Part shown: positions 17,524 to 28,815 of the stretch, piece by piece | Position numbering within the stretch: position 1 is the stretch's first letter | How the letters are laid out: every line of letters begins with the position of its first letter | NCBI RefSeq assembly: GCF_000012945.1 | Contig: NC_007510.1 | Coordinates: 62,001-126,000, forward strand | Direction of reading: 5' to 3' | Source of the DNA: Burkholderia lata | GTDB lineage: Bacteria > Pseudomonadota > Gammaproteobacteria > Burkholderiales > Burkholderiaceae | Length of the DNA stretch: 64,000 bases | Translations under genes and position numbers: made by a program | The notes under the pieces: generated by a model | What the model was told of the DNA's origin: nothing | The model's database searches: none | The model's input: the letters and a program-made list of their open reading frames with translations, nothing else

Positions 17524-17802
17524 TTAACGCTTGTTGACGGCGTCCTTGAACGCCTTGCCAGCCGTGAACTTGACCGTCTTGGCTGCCGGGATCTTGATGG
17601 TTTCGCCGGTCTTCGGGTTGCGGCCCGTACGTGCTGCGCGCTTGCCCGAACCGAAGCTGCCGAAGCCGATCAGCTGAACCGCATCACCCTTCGACACGGC
17701 CTTCTTGATGACTTCGAGCAGCGTGTCCAGCGTTTCGCCGGTTTGAGCCTTGCTGGCGCCCGTTTGGGCGGCGACGGCGTCGATCAGTTCCTGTTTGTTC
17801 AT
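17524..17802 (-). CDS. hupB: DNA-binding protein HU
   Basis: 92-residue histone-like protein that bends and compacts DNA as a dimer. It follows the HU pattern throughout: [20 protein letters not shown], the conserved GFGSF turn, and the DNA-embracing beta arm with [14 protein letters not shown] and the tip proline. C-terminus [10 protein letters not shown]. Length is standard. A strong promoter and AAAGGAACC ribosome site precede it, in keeping with high expression. Confidence 0.97.
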   Translation of the reverse strand: MNKQELIDAVAAQTGASKAQTGETLDTLLEVIKKAVSKGDAVQLIGFGSFGSGKRAARTGRNPKTGETIKIPAAKTVKFTAGKAFKDAVNKR

Positions 17803-17851
17803 TAAGGTTCCTTTATCAGGTTAGGTTGACACGAACAGCGCGAACGCGCCG

Positions 17852-17879
17852 ATTATACGTGCGCGAACCGTGCCGTCGA
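17852..17879 (-). promoter_or_regulatory. Sigma-70 promoter of hup
   Basis: On the minus strand a perfect -10 TATAAT (17852-17857) has a -35-like TCGACG (17874-17879) 16 bp upstream. Transcription would start near 17845, giving a leader of about 43 nt before the HU start. Confidence 0.7.
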
Positions 17880-18190
17880 GAGTCAGACTCCGACGACACA
17901 GCGCCGAATCCTGGCCCGCGCGACGCGCCCTCCGGTTAGCCGGTGGCCACCCCGCGGTACGGCGTTGCTATGATAGCGCAGCGCAAACCCAATAACGACA
18001 AGGGTTTCAAAGATTTTCATCGGTATTTCGCCGAATGAATCATCGACTGCCCGTTTTTTGACCAGCGCCAGCCGGACAGGATACGCAGCGCGGTCCGCCC
18101 GTGCGCCGCGCCGTTGGCTTTTTCCAACGACCGGTCGGACGGCCCCGCGCAATCCCTTGCCAGGCTTGGCTGCCACGTTTTTTGTTTCGC
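17880..18190. other. Intergenic region upstream of mnmC
   Basis: No supported gene. Contains the inverted repeat AAACCC (17985-17990) / GGGTTT (18002-18007) with an 11-bp spacer, and TATGAT near 17970 that could be a -10 element for mnmC. Small antisense reading frames here have no recognisable product. Confidence 0.4.
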
Positions 18191-20137
18191 ATGACCGACC
18201 GACTTGTTCCCGCCTCGCTCGCGCTTCGCGACGACGGCACGCTCGTCTCGCCCGAGTTCGGCGACCTCCATCTCGGCGCATCAGGTGCGCTTGCGCATCG
18301 CGTGTTCGTCGCCGGCAACGGCCTGCCGACGCGCTGGCAGGACCGCCGCACGTTCACGATCGTGGCGACCGGATTCGGCGCGGGCGGCAGTTTCCTTGCG
18401 GCCTGGGCCGCGTGGCGTGACGATCCCGCGCGCTGCGAGCGGTTGCATTTTGTCGCAGTCGAACCGCATCCGTTCTCGCGCGACGACCTGCGCCGCGCAG
18501 CTACTCATATCGTTGCGGACACAACCATATCGGCGGATGTCGAGGCACTTGCCGACGCGTGGCCGATGCTTGTACCGGGTCTGCACCGGCTCGAATTCGA
18601 CGAAGGGCGCGTGGTGCTCACGCTCGCGTTCGGCGAGTCGATCGACATGCTGGGGAAGATCGTCGCGCGCGCCGACGCGTTCTGTCTCGACGGCCTCGCG
18701 TCGTCGAGCGACGCGGATCTCCAATCGACCGACGTGGTCCGCGCGCTCTCGAAAATCGCCGGCGAACACGCAACGTTTGCAGTGCATGCGAGTTCGGACG
18801 CGTTGAAACACGCACTCGGCAAATCGGGTTTCACGTATCGCGAGGTCGACGATCTGCTCGTCGGCGAATATGCGCCGCGCTGGCGCGCGCGCCGGCACGA
18901 GCCGCCGCTCGCACTGCCGGTTGCGACGCGCCGCGCGATCGTGATCGGTGCGGGCCTGGCGGGCTGCGCGGTCGTCGAGCGGCTGGCCGCGCGCGGCTGG
19001 GAAGTCACGCTGATCGAGCGGCACGACCGGATCGCGAGCGACGCATCGGGCAATCCGGCCGGTGTATTCCATCCGTTGATGACACGCGACGACAACGTCG
19101 CGAGCCGGCTCACGCGCGGTGGCTTCCTGCATGCGATCGCACGCTGGCGCGCACTCGAAAACGCAGGCCATGCATTCGCGCGCAGTACGAACGGGATGAT
19201 CCATCTCGCCGAATCGGCCGACGACTTCGAACGGATGCGCGATGCATTCGATGCGTTCGGCCCGCCGTCCGACTATGTCTCGCTGCTCGACATCGAGGCC
19301 GCGCGCGCGCATCTGAACCTGTCGGTCGCGCAGGGCGGCCTGCTGTTTCCGCATGGCGGCGCTGTCTGGCCAGCCGGCCTTTGCGCGGCTCAATACGCGG
19401 CGGCCGGCGAACGCGTGCGCTTGCTCGCGTCCACCCGCGTTGCAAAACTCGAACGGCGGGGCGACGCATGGCATGCACTCGACGATGCGGGCGGCACGCT
19501 GGCCGAAGCGCCCGTCGTCGTGCTCGCGAATGCCGGCGACGCCGCGCGCCTCGCCGGGCTGCAGCATGTCGCGCTGCAACCGGTGCGTGGCCAGCTCACG
19601 TTGTTGCCGCCCGGCAGTACGGCACCGCTGCCGTGCCCGACGATCGGCGACGGCTACGCGGTGCCGCTCGACGACGGCACGCTGCTGATCGGCGCAACGT
19701 TCGAACCCGACGACGTCGATCCCGCGATGCGCGCGGCCGGCCACCTCGAAAACCTCGAACGCGTGCGGCATCTGCTGCCGGGCCTGATCGGCGACCTGCC
19801 GGACCCCGACACACTGCGCGGCCGCGTCGCATTCCGTTGGGTCGTCGGCGACCGCCTGCCGCTGCTCGGCCCGCTCGCGGATGAAGCCGGCGCCATCGCC
19901 AATGCACGCGCGCTGAGCGGTGCGCAGGCGCGCGACCTGCCGCGCCTGCCCGGGCTCTACGGCGCATTCGGCTTCGGCTCGCGCGGCCTCGTATGGGCTG
20001 CACTCGGCGCCGAACTGATCGCATCGCAACTCGAAGGCGAGCCCTGGCCGCTCGAACGCGAACTCGCCGATGCCGTCGACCCCGCACGCTTCCTGATCCG
20101 CGCGTTGCGCGCCCGCCGCGTCGGCCGGGCCGGCTGA
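18191..20137 (+). CDS. mnmC: Bifunctional tRNA (mnm5s2U34) biosynthesis enzyme MnmC
   Basis: 648-residue fusion that converts cmnm5s2U34 to mnm5s2U34 in tRNA. The N-terminal ~240 residues are the SAM-dependent methyltransferase (ATGFGAGGSFLAAWAAW, and EFDEGRVVLTLAFGESIDML). The C-terminal part is the FAD-dependent demodifying oxidoreductase with AIVIGAGLAGCAVVERLAARG followed by DASGNPAGVFHP and the late motif GLYGAFGFGSRGLVWA. MnmC acts after the MnmE-MnmG step, and mnmG lies at 47.5 kb here. The start was set at MTDRLVPASLALRDDGT, the family's usual beginning. It ends just before the candidate origin region. Confidence 0.95.
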   Translation: MTDRLVPASLALRDDGTLVSPEFGDLHLGASGALAHRVFVAGNGLPTRWQDRRTFTIVATGFGAGGSFLAAWAAWRDDPARCERLHFVAVEPHPFSRDDLRRAATHIVADTTISADVEALADAWPMLVPGLHRLEFDEGRVVLTLAFGESIDMLGKIVARADAFCLDGLASSSDADLQSTDVVRALSKIAGEHATFAVHASSDALKHALGKSGFTYREVDDLLVGEYAPRWRARRHEPPLALPVATRRAIVIGAGLAGCAVVERLAARGWEVTLIERHDRIASDASGNPAGVFHPLMTRDDNVASRLTRGGFLHAIARWRALENAGHAFARSTNGMIHLAESADDFERMRDAFDAFGPPSDYVSLLDIEAARAHLNLSVAQGGLLFPHGGAVWPAGLCAAQYAAAGERVRLLASTRVAKLERRGDAWHALDDAGGTLAEAPVVVLANAGDAARLAGLQHVALQPVRGQLTLLPPGSTAPLPCPTIGDGYAVPLDDGTLLIGATFEPDDVDPAMRAAGHLENLERVRHLLPGLIGDLPDPDTLRGRVAFRWVVGDRLPLLGPLADEAGAIANARALSGAQARDLPRLPGLYGAFGFGSRGLVWAALGAELIASQLEGEPWPLERELADAVDPARFLIRALRARRVGRAG

Positions 20138-20450
20138 TCGCTCACCCGAACCAATCACAGTTTCCCGACTTTTTCGCGCAAGGTTATCCACGCCGCACTG
20201 TGGATAACCGCGCGGAATCCGTGCGCACTTCGTGTGCAATCACAGTGGACGTAAACTGGGCAACTCGGCACAGCTGTGAAGCGGCCCCAAAGTTGCTCAA
20301 CTCAAACCTCTGTGCACGAACAGTCTGTGCAACGGGTTATGGGCTCTGCAACATCTTGATCTGTCGACGTAAACCGAAGTTATCCACAGAACTGTGCGTC
20401 CTTTGTTAACTTCTACTATGTATATATACAAGTAAACCTTTGAAACCAAA
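20138..20450. other. oriC: Candidate replication origin: DnaA boxes and AT-rich stretch
   Basis: Gene-free. DnaA-box sequences: TTATCCACG at 20184-20192, perfect TGTGGATAA (reverse TTATCCACA) at 20199-20207 facing it, and perfect TTATCCACA at 20380-20388. Further TGTGC-containing near-matches lie between. Just beyond the last box, 20401-20450 is strongly AT-rich and contains the 12-bp palindrome TGTATATATACA (20419-20430), as expected of an unwinding element. Nearby mnmG-rsmG-parAB and parS fit an origin domain. Other DnaA-box groups occur at 23.2 kb and 47 kb, so the exact site is inferred. Confidence 0.55.
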
Positions 20451-20808
20451 GACCTGCGGTGCCGCACAGCGCCGCGAGTCGATTCAATGGGTTCCAGACC
20501 GAAAAAGCTGTGGCACAATCGGTTTCCTTCGCGTTCATCCGGCCAGGCGCCGGACATGCTTCAATGGAACGGTCGGCACGATTTCGAATCTGAATCTTCG
20601 AGACTGCGCAGTCCGTTCACACACCAGGCCGACAATCCAGATCGGCAACCTGAACGACTTTTCGCCCTGTGGCGGAAAAGGCGGATCCCATGTCCCGCCG
20701 TCGTCGACACAACAATCACATTCGGGGCGATACCCAGCCGGCGCGCATCCATTTCTGACGCTTGACCCCGCGTCGCTGGCGGTCGCTTCCAAAGGAGAAG
20801 TCACCACG
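20451..20808. other. Leader region upstream of the antiporter gene
   Basis: 358 bp with no supported gene. It probably carries the antiporter promoter; TGGCACAAT near 20510 resembles a -10 region. The coding bias is unlike that of neighbours, so I do not extend the antiporter upstream although the reading frame stays open. Confidence 0.4.
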
Positions 20809-23153
<2,345 letters not shown>

Positions 23154-23661
23154 AAAAATGTTTTGCAGATTACGGGGTCGACCGAGTCGCGATTCACTGA
23201 ACGACCGGCGGCCCCGATTGCGGCCGAAATCGTTGCCGGTTGTCCTGAAAATCTGTGGATAACCTGAGATTCCGCTGCAAAGTCAACGATCTGTGCACGG
23301 GATAACCCGGTGGATCATTGTGGTCGACCCGATGGCCGATCCGAACAGGAAAATGTTCGTACGCACCGTTCGGCGGGTGTTCGGCATTGCAGGCACAACG
23401 AAAAATTTTGGTTATCCAGTGATTTTCCACAGAATGAAGGGGATAACTTAGCTGTGCGATTTTCCGCTCTCGCTTAGAATGTCGGCTTTGCGGACACCGG
23501 AACGTCGAGTGTCTTACCGGTCGCCGCGAACGCGACCGCCGCGTGTGCCCTCGCGACGGCCGTGCTGATGCACTCGCAAGAGCGTGTCTGTTTTGAGATA
23601 GACATTCGATCTCCACACTACGGCCGCTCGGCAAACCGGGCGGCGGCAAAGCGAAAAGACT
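23154..23661. other. Intergenic region with a second DnaA-box cluster
   Basis: 508 bp without a supported gene. DnaA-box-like sites: perfect TGTGGATAA at 23254-23262, TTATCCAGT (7/9) at 23412-23420, TTTTCCACA (fits TTWTNCACA) at 23423-23431, and a GGGGATAA half-match at about 23439-23446. An AT-rich run AAAAATTTT sits at 23401-23409. It also must hold the promoter of the downstream MarR gene. Confidence 0.5.
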
Positions 23662-24300
23662 ATGAGCGAAGGCGTTTACGGGAATCAGGCTTCGGGACGT
23701 GTGACCCACAGCCTGCTGCGGTTGAGTACGGCCATGCGAAGCCAGGCATGGGATTGGGCGGAAGGCGCAGGCCTCACGCCGACGCAGGGCGAGATTCTCG
23801 TGCTGCTGCTGCAGCGCAAGGGCCCGATGCGGCTCGGCGAGATCGCGCGCGAGACGCAGCTGACCGCGGCGACCACGAGCGATGCGGTGAGCACGCTCGA
23901 GACCAAGGGTCTCGTCGAGAAGCGCCGTGCACTGGACGACGGTCGCGCGCTGGCCGTGCGCCTGTCGGCCCGTGGTCGCACGGCTGCGAAGAAGGCACTG
24001 CAATGGCCTGAATTCCTGACGAAAGCGGTCGGCAAGCTCGGCGCGGACGAGCAGGGCGCACTGTATCGCGCGCTGCTGAAGACGCTGCGCGAACTGCAGG
24101 TGGCCGGTGCGACGCCGCCGCAGCGCATGTGCGTGACGTGCGCCCACTTCCAGCCGGGCAAGCTGTCGAAGAAGACCGTGCATCACTGCGCGGCGCTCGA
24201 CATCTCGATGACGGACAGCGATCTGCGTCTCGACTGCTCGGTGCAGGAAGAGGCCGACGCGGCGACGCAGAAGAAGACCTGGAAGATTTTCGCAGGCTGA
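23662..24300 (+). CDS. MarR-family regulator with C-terminal cysteine motif
   Basis: 212 residues, longer than the typical ~150. The winged-helix part is clear: LTPTQGEILVLLLQRKGPMRLGEIARETQLTAATTSDAVSTLETKGLVEKRRALDDGRA. An extra C-terminal segment from about residue 155 reads MCVTCAHF...HHCAALD...LDCSVQEE, with four cysteines and two histidines that could bind a metal or sense redox state. The next gene, a glutamine amidotransferase, starts 25 bp later and is probably in the same operon. Regulon unknown. Confidence 0.88.
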   Translation: MSEGVYGNQASGRVTHSLLRLSTAMRSQAWDWAEGAGLTPTQGEILVLLLQRKGPMRLGEIARETQLTAATTSDAVSTLETKGLVEKRRALDDGRALAVRLSARGRTAAKKALQWPEFLTKAVGKLGADEQGALYRALLKTLRELQVAGATPPQRMCVTCAHFQPGKLSKKTVHHCAALDISMTDSDLRLDCSVQEEADAATQKKTWKIFAG

Positions 24301-24325
24301 CGTCCGTCGATCGACCGGGAGGCCG

Positions 24326-25039
24326 ATGATGAACGCTGAAGTCGTGGCGATCCGCCACGTGCATTTCGAGGATCTCGGGAGCTTCGAGCAGGTGCTCGGC
24401 GAACGGGGTCGGCGGGTGCGCTACGTCGACGTCGGGTCGTCGCGGGTCGAGGTGCTCGACGTGCTCGAGCCGTCGCTCCTCGTCGTGCTCGGCGGGCCGA
24501 TCAGCGTGTACGACGATGCGCAGTATCCGACGATCGCGCCGCTCGCGGCGCTCGTGCGCAAGCGCATCGACGCCGGGCTGCCGATCCTCGGGATTTGCCT
24601 CGGCGCGCAGTTCATCGCCCGGGCGCTCGGTGCACGTGTCTATCCGGCTGCGCAGCACGAACTCGGCTGGGCGCCGCTGACGCTCACCGACGCCGGCCGC
24701 GCATCGCCGCTGCGCCATCTCGATGGCGCGGCGACGTCGATGCTGCACTGGCATGGCGACACGTTCGACCTGCCGGGCGGGGCGATGCATCTCGCGTCGA
24801 CGCCGGCCTGCCGTCACCAGGCATTCGCATGGGGCCAGCACGTGCTGGCGCTGCAATGCCATCCGGAAATCCGCACCGACCGCTTCGAACCGTGGCTGAT
24901 CGCGAACGCCGGCGAAATCGTGGCGACGCCCGGCATCGACGCGCGCCAGTTGCGTGCCGATACCGCTCAGCACGGCCCCGCGCTCGAGGCGGCCGCGCGC
25001 CGCATGTTCGCGGAGTGGCTCGACAGCGTCGGGCTCTGA
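24326..25039 (+). CDS. Class I glutamine amidotransferase-like protein
   Basis: 237-residue stand-alone GATase1 protein of the GMP-synthase-like glutamine amidotransferase group. The nucleophile elbow is GICLGAQFIARALGARVY, with Cys in GICLG, and the catalytic His-x-Glu appears as LQCHPEIRTD. The Gly-rich GGPISVYDD lies before them. Such proteins release ammonia from glutamine or hydrolyse gamma-glutamyl bonds; with a YbdK ligase two genes upstream, a gamma-glutamyl substrate is conceivable but unproven. Two ATG codons lie together at 24326 and 24329. Confidence 0.9.
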   Translation: MMNAEVVAIRHVHFEDLGSFEQVLGERGRRVRYVDVGSSRVEVLDVLEPSLLVVLGGPISVYDDAQYPTIAPLAALVRKRIDAGLPILGICLGAQFIARALGARVYPAAQHELGWAPLTLTDAGRASPLRHLDGAATSMLHWHGDTFDLPGGAMHLASTPACRHQAFAWGQHVLALQCHPEIRTDRFEPWLIANAGEIVATPGIDARQLRADTAQHGPALEAAARRMFAEWLDSVGL

Positions 25040-25254
25040 CGCCGGCGGCGGCACTGCCGTTCGCCGCGAAGGTGTTGCCCGGCCCGCATCCGTTGCAGGC
25101 CGGCGCATCGCCGTATGCGCTGCCTTTTCTCCGTTGCAGGCAACCGGCCGCCGGCCGTACCTGACCATCCGCTTACTGCCGGGTGCGCCATCTGCACGCT
25201 CGCCGCCTGCGTGCTACGCTCGTTCGCTCTTTCCTTTCCTGGCGAGCGGCCTCC

Positions 25255-26367
25255 ATGACTGCGCTGTTTTCCCCGTTCACGCTGCGCGGCGTGACCCTTC
25301 CGAACCGGATCGTGATCTCCCCGATGTGCCAGTATTCGGCCGAACGCGGCGAGGCGACCGACTGGCACATGATTCACCTCGGCCATCTCGCGCTGTCGGG
25401 CGCGGGGCTGCTCTGCATCGAGGCGACCGCCGTGGAACCCGACGGGCGTATCACGCATGGCGACCTCGGCCTCTGGGACGACGTGACCGAAGCCGCGCTG
25501 AAGCCGGTGCTGGCCGCGATCCGCAAGCATTCGCCGGTCCGCGTCGCGATGCAGTTGTCGCATGCGGGGCGCAAGGCGTCGAGCAACGTGCCGTGGCAGG
25601 GTGGTCAGCTCGTATCGGTCGCCGACGGCGGCTGGTTGCCGCATGCGCCGTCGGCCGTGCCGCACAAGGACGGCGAGACGCCGCCGCTCGCACTCGATGC
25701 CGCGGGCCTGAACCGGATCCGCGAAGCGTTCGCGGCCTCGGCGAAGCGGGCCGCACGGCTCGGCATCGACGCGATCGAGGTGCATGCGGCACACGGCTAC
25801 CTGCTGCACCAGTTCCTGTCGCCGCTCGCGAACCAGCGCACCGACGAATACGGCGGCTCGCTCGAAAACCGCATGCGTTTCCCGCTCGAGATCTTCGAGA
25901 TCGTGCGCGCGGCGTTTCCGGAAGGCCGGCCGGTCGGCGTGCGCGTGTCCGCGACCGACTGGGTCGAAGGCGGCTGGGAGCTCGACGATACGATCGCGTT
26001 CGCGCACGAACTGAAGCGCCGCGGCTGCGACTGGATCGACGTGTCGTCCGGCGGCGTGTCGCCGCTGCAGAAGATTCCGCTGTCGGCCGGCTACCAGGTG
26101 CCGTTCGCGCAGGCCGTGAAGCGCGCGGTCGGCATGCCGACGATCGCCGTCGGCCTGATCAACGAGCCCGCGCATGCGAACCGACTCATCGAGGCCGGCG
26201 ATGCCGACTTCGTCGCGATGGCGCGTGCGATGCTGTACGACCCGCGCTGGCCGTGGCATGCGGCGGCCGAGCTCGGCGCGCAGGTGACGGCGCCGCCGCA
26301 ATACTGGCGCTCGCAGCCGCGCGAGCACAAGGCGTTGTTCGGCGACATCGCATTCGGCCAGCGTTGA
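25255..26367 (+). CDS. NADH:flavin oxidoreductase, Old Yellow Enzyme (YqjM-like)
   Basis: 370-residue FMN-dependent ene-reductase. The start MTALFSPFTLRGVTLPNRIVISPMCQYSAERG contains the YqjM-type Cys and Tyr that tune the flavin. QLSHAGRKAS and IEVHAAHGYLLHQFLSPLANQRTDEYGGS are the family signatures for substrate and FMN binding, and MARAMLYDPRWPWHAA closes the barrel. Preceding in-frame codons were excluded because they do not resemble OYE. Physiological substrate unknown; reduction of activated alkenes or nitro compounds is typical. Confidence 0.94.
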   Translation: MTALFSPFTLRGVTLPNRIVISPMCQYSAERGEATDWHMIHLGHLALSGAGLLCIEATAVEPDGRITHGDLGLWDDVTEAALKPVLAAIRKHSPVRVAMQLSHAGRKASSNVPWQGGQLVSVADGGWLPHAPSAVPHKDGETPPLALDAAGLNRIREAFAASAKRAARLGIDAIEVHAAHGYLLHQFLSPLANQRTDEYGGSLENRMRFPLEIFEIVRAAFPEGRPVGVRVSATDWVEGGWELDDTIAFAHELKRRGCDWIDVSSGGVSPLQKIPLSAGYQVPFAQAVKRAVGMPTIAVGLINEPAHANRLIEAGDADFVAMARAMLYDPRWPWHAAAELGAQVTAPPQYWRSQPREHKALFGDIAFGQR

Positions 26368-26546
26368 GCACCGCGCGCGCAATATTGCGCGTGATGTTGA
26401 ACGAAGCAATCGTGAACGTGTAGGATGCGGGTGATTCGCCGCATGCCCCGACGCGGCACCGACCGGTGCCGCGTTTTCGTTTTGCGCGACGCCAGGCCGC
26501 GACCGCGGCCGCCTCTATTCAAGTCGTCTTCACAAGGATTCGTTCG

Positions 26547-27077
26547 ATGAGTTCACGCAGGATCGCGGTGCGCCGCTCGGGAGTACACGGCAAGGGCGTG
26601 TTCGCCGTGGCGCCGATCAAGGCCGGCGAGCGCGTAGTGGAATACAAGGGCGAACGAATTTCGTGGAAGGAAGCGCTGCGCCGCCACCCGCACGACCCGA
26701 GCGAACCGAACCATACGTTCTACTTCGCACTCGACGAAGGCGGGGTGATCGACGGCAAGATCGACGGCAACAGCGCGCGCTGGATCAACCACTCGTGCGC
26801 GCCGAACTGCGAAGCCGAGGAAGTCAAAGGCCGCGTGTACATCCACGCGCTGCGCGACATCGGGGCGGAAGAGGAGCTGTTCTACGACTACGGCCTCGTG
26901 ATCGATGCGAAGCTGACGAAGACGCTCAAGCGCGAATACGCGTGCCATTGCGGCGCGGCGTCGTGCCGCGGCACGCTGCTCGCGACGACCGACGAGGGCG
27001 GGAAGAAGAAAAAGAAGAAGGACAAGAAGGACGGCAAGTCCGAGCCCCGGTCGAAGGACAAGAAAAGCAAGAAGTAA
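26547..27077 (+). CDS. SET-domain protein with post-SET cysteines and poly-lysine tail
   Basis: 176-residue protein of the SET lysine-methyltransferase fold. The SET core runs from RIAVRRSGVHGKGVFAVAPI through the catalytic pseudoknot NHSCAPNCE and ELFYDYGL. The post-SET zinc motif is ACHCGAASCRG. The last ~25 residues are almost entirely Lys with Asp/Ser/Gly (starting GGKKKKKKDKK), like histone or HU tails. Bacterial SET proteins are known; a few methylate HU-like or other proteins. A plausible target is HU, encoded 9 kb away, but this is speculation. AAGGA precedes the ATG. Confidence 0.9.
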   Translation: MSSRRIAVRRSGVHGKGVFAVAPIKAGERVVEYKGERISWKEALRRHPHDPSEPNHTFYFALDEGGVIDGKIDGNSARWINHSCAPNCEAEEVKGRVYIHALRDIGAEEELFYDYGLVIDAKLTKTLKREYACHCGAASCRGTLLATTDEGGKKKKKKDKKDGKSEPRSKDKKSKK

Positions 27078-27212
27078 CGCAGGCGGCGGCGCATCGTGCG
27101 CTGCCGCTGTCGTTTCAGCAGACGGCTGCCGCATCGTGCAGCCGTGCTGTCCGCCTTCCTCATCCGGCGCGCGGCCCGATCAGCGGCCGCCCGCCGTGAG
27201 TCTCTCCGTCCC

Positions 27213-28697
27213 TCAGTGCGTCGACGCGGCGGCCGGTGTTTCGCTGGCCGGCTTCTCGGTGCGCGCGACCAGCGGCACTCTCACCACGAAGCGCGAACCG
27301 CCTTCCGATGCATCCTCGTACGAGACGGTGCCGCCGTGTATCGCGATGATGTCGTGCACGATCGCGAGGCCGAGCCCGGCGCCCGTCTCGACGCCATTGC
27401 CGCTTTGCGCGTCGCCGCGGAAGAAGCGCTTGAACAGGTCGGCCTGCTGGTTGGCGGGCACGCCGGGGCCGTTGTCCTCGACGACGATCTCGGCGGCCGG
27501 CTGGCCGTCCTCGAGCGCGCCGCGCGCGACGTTCACCGTGATCCGCGCGCCGTCCGGCCGTGCGAGCGGCACGTACTTCAGCGCATTGTCGAGCAGGTTC
27601 GCGATCACCTCGCGCAGCAGCACAGGGTTGCCGCGTACGACCAGCTTCTCGTCGTCACCGGGATCGTCGGTGCGCTGGAAGCCGAGGTCGACGTGCGATG
27701 CGAGGGCGCGCGGCACCCATTCGGCGCCCGTCTCGAACGCCATCGCCGCGAGGTCGACGTCGACGAACCGCGCGGCCTGTTCGCCCGGTTCCGCACGGGC
27801 GAGCGACAGCAACTGGTTGGACAGCCGTACCGCGCGGTCGGCGGCCGCGCGCAGTTCGCGCACCGCGGCAAAGGTCTGGTGCGGGTCGCGCGCAACGGCC
27901 GCTTGCTCCGCATGCAGCTTCACGGCCGTGAGCGGCGTGCGCAACTGGTGGGCGGCATCGGCGATGAACTTGCGCTGCGCGTCGAGGGCAGTCTTCAGGC
28001 GGCCGAGCAGCGCGTTCATCGCGCTCGTCAGCGGCCGGATTTCCAGCGGCACCTCGGTTTCGTCGACCGGTTCCAGCGACGTGTGGGTCTGCCGGTTCAG
28101 CGAATCGGCCAGGTGCGTGAGCGGGCCGAGCTGCTGGTTCACGACGCGCCACACGATGCCCCAGCCCGCGAGCAGCAGCAGCAGCAGCGGCATCATGATC
28201 GCGACGAGGAATTCGGCCGCGATCCGGTAGCGGTGCCGCACCGGCTGCGCGACCTCGACGACCATCGGCTTGCCGCCGTCGACGTCGTCGACGCGCACCT
28301 GCGCAACCCGTACCGCGCGGTTGTCGTATTCGGCCTCGAACACGTACGCGTGATGCATGCGGCGCACGTTGATGCCCTGCAGCGGCAGCTTCGGATCGCC
28401 GGCGAGTTCCTGCTCGCCGTCGCTGATCCGGTAGATCAGTGCTTCGGCGGGATCGGAGAACATCGCCTGCGCGAGCGGCGGCACCGTGAACGGCGCGTCG
28501 GGGCCGGCGATCTGGATCTGTTTGGAGATGGCGGTCGCGAGATCGGCGAGCGAGCGGTCGATCACGTGCTGCGTGTACTGCCACGCGAGCCAGTAGGCGA
28601 TCAGGCCGCTCATCAGCGCGAGCATCGACAGCGGGGCGGCGAGGCGCCGGAGCAGCGAGCGGCGCAGGCTGGTGGTCACAGCCGGATCAGGAGACAT
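27213..28697 (-). CDS. Sensor histidine kinase, TctE/QseC-like
   Basis: 494-residue membrane kinase paired with the response regulator just upstream. Two transmembrane helices (about residues 20-42 and 170-195) flank a periplasmic sensor of the 2CSK N-terminal type. HAMP follows, then the phospho-acceptor helix FIADAAHQLRTPLTAVKLHAEQ, and the ATPase with N box, VVEDNGPGVP (G1) and TGAGLGLAIVHDIIA (G2). The ATG at 28695-28697 was preferred to an in-frame TTG four codons earlier. An intercistronic hairpin separates it from the regulator gene. Signal unknown; TctE-type kinases often sense carboxylates. Confidence 0.92.
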   Translation of the reverse strand: MSPDPAVTTSLRRSLLRRLAAPLSMLALMSGLIAYWLAWQYTQHVIDRSLADLATAISKQIQIAGPDAPFTVPPLAQAMFSDPAEALIYRISDGEQELAGDPKLPLQGINVRRMHHAYVFEAEYDNRAVRVAQVRVDDVDGGKPMVVEVAQPVRHRYRIAAEFLVAIMMPLLLLLLAGWGIVWRVVNQQLGPLTHLADSLNRQTHTSLEPVDETEVPLEIRPLTSAMNALLGRLKTALDAQRKFIADAAHQLRTPLTAVKLHAEQAAVARDPHQTFAAVRELRAAADRAVRLSNQLLSLARAEPGEQAARFVDVDLAAMAFETGAEWVPRALASHVDLGFQRTDDPGDDEKLVVRGNPVLLREVIANLLDNALKYVPLARPDGARITVNVARGALEDGQPAAEIVVEDNGPGVPANQQADLFKRFFRGDAQSGNGVETGAGLGLAIVHDIIAIHGGTVSYEDASEGGSRFVVRVPLVARTEKPASETPAAASTH

Positions 28698-28717
28698 TTC
28701 GACGGGCAAATGGATAA

Positions 28718-28740
28718 GCGCCGCTCACGGGGAGCGGCGC
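28718..28740 (-). other. Intercistronic hairpin between response regulator and kinase genes
   Basis: Perfect 9-bp stem GCGCCGCTC / GAGCGGCGC with a 5-base loop and no U-tract. It may adjust relative expression or mRNA stability of the two genes; it does not look like a full terminator. Confidence 0.45.
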
Positions 28741-28815
28741 GGTCTTGCGCCGGGCGGCGACGCGGAGCAGCGTGCACACGCGGGCGGCACGTGGCCGCCC
28801 GGCGTGCGGTGCCGC

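Noticed and set aside
20440..20808. N-terminal extension of the antiporter frame
   Set aside because: Not membrane-like, low coding bias, and a strong AAAGGAG site precedes the ATG at 20809.
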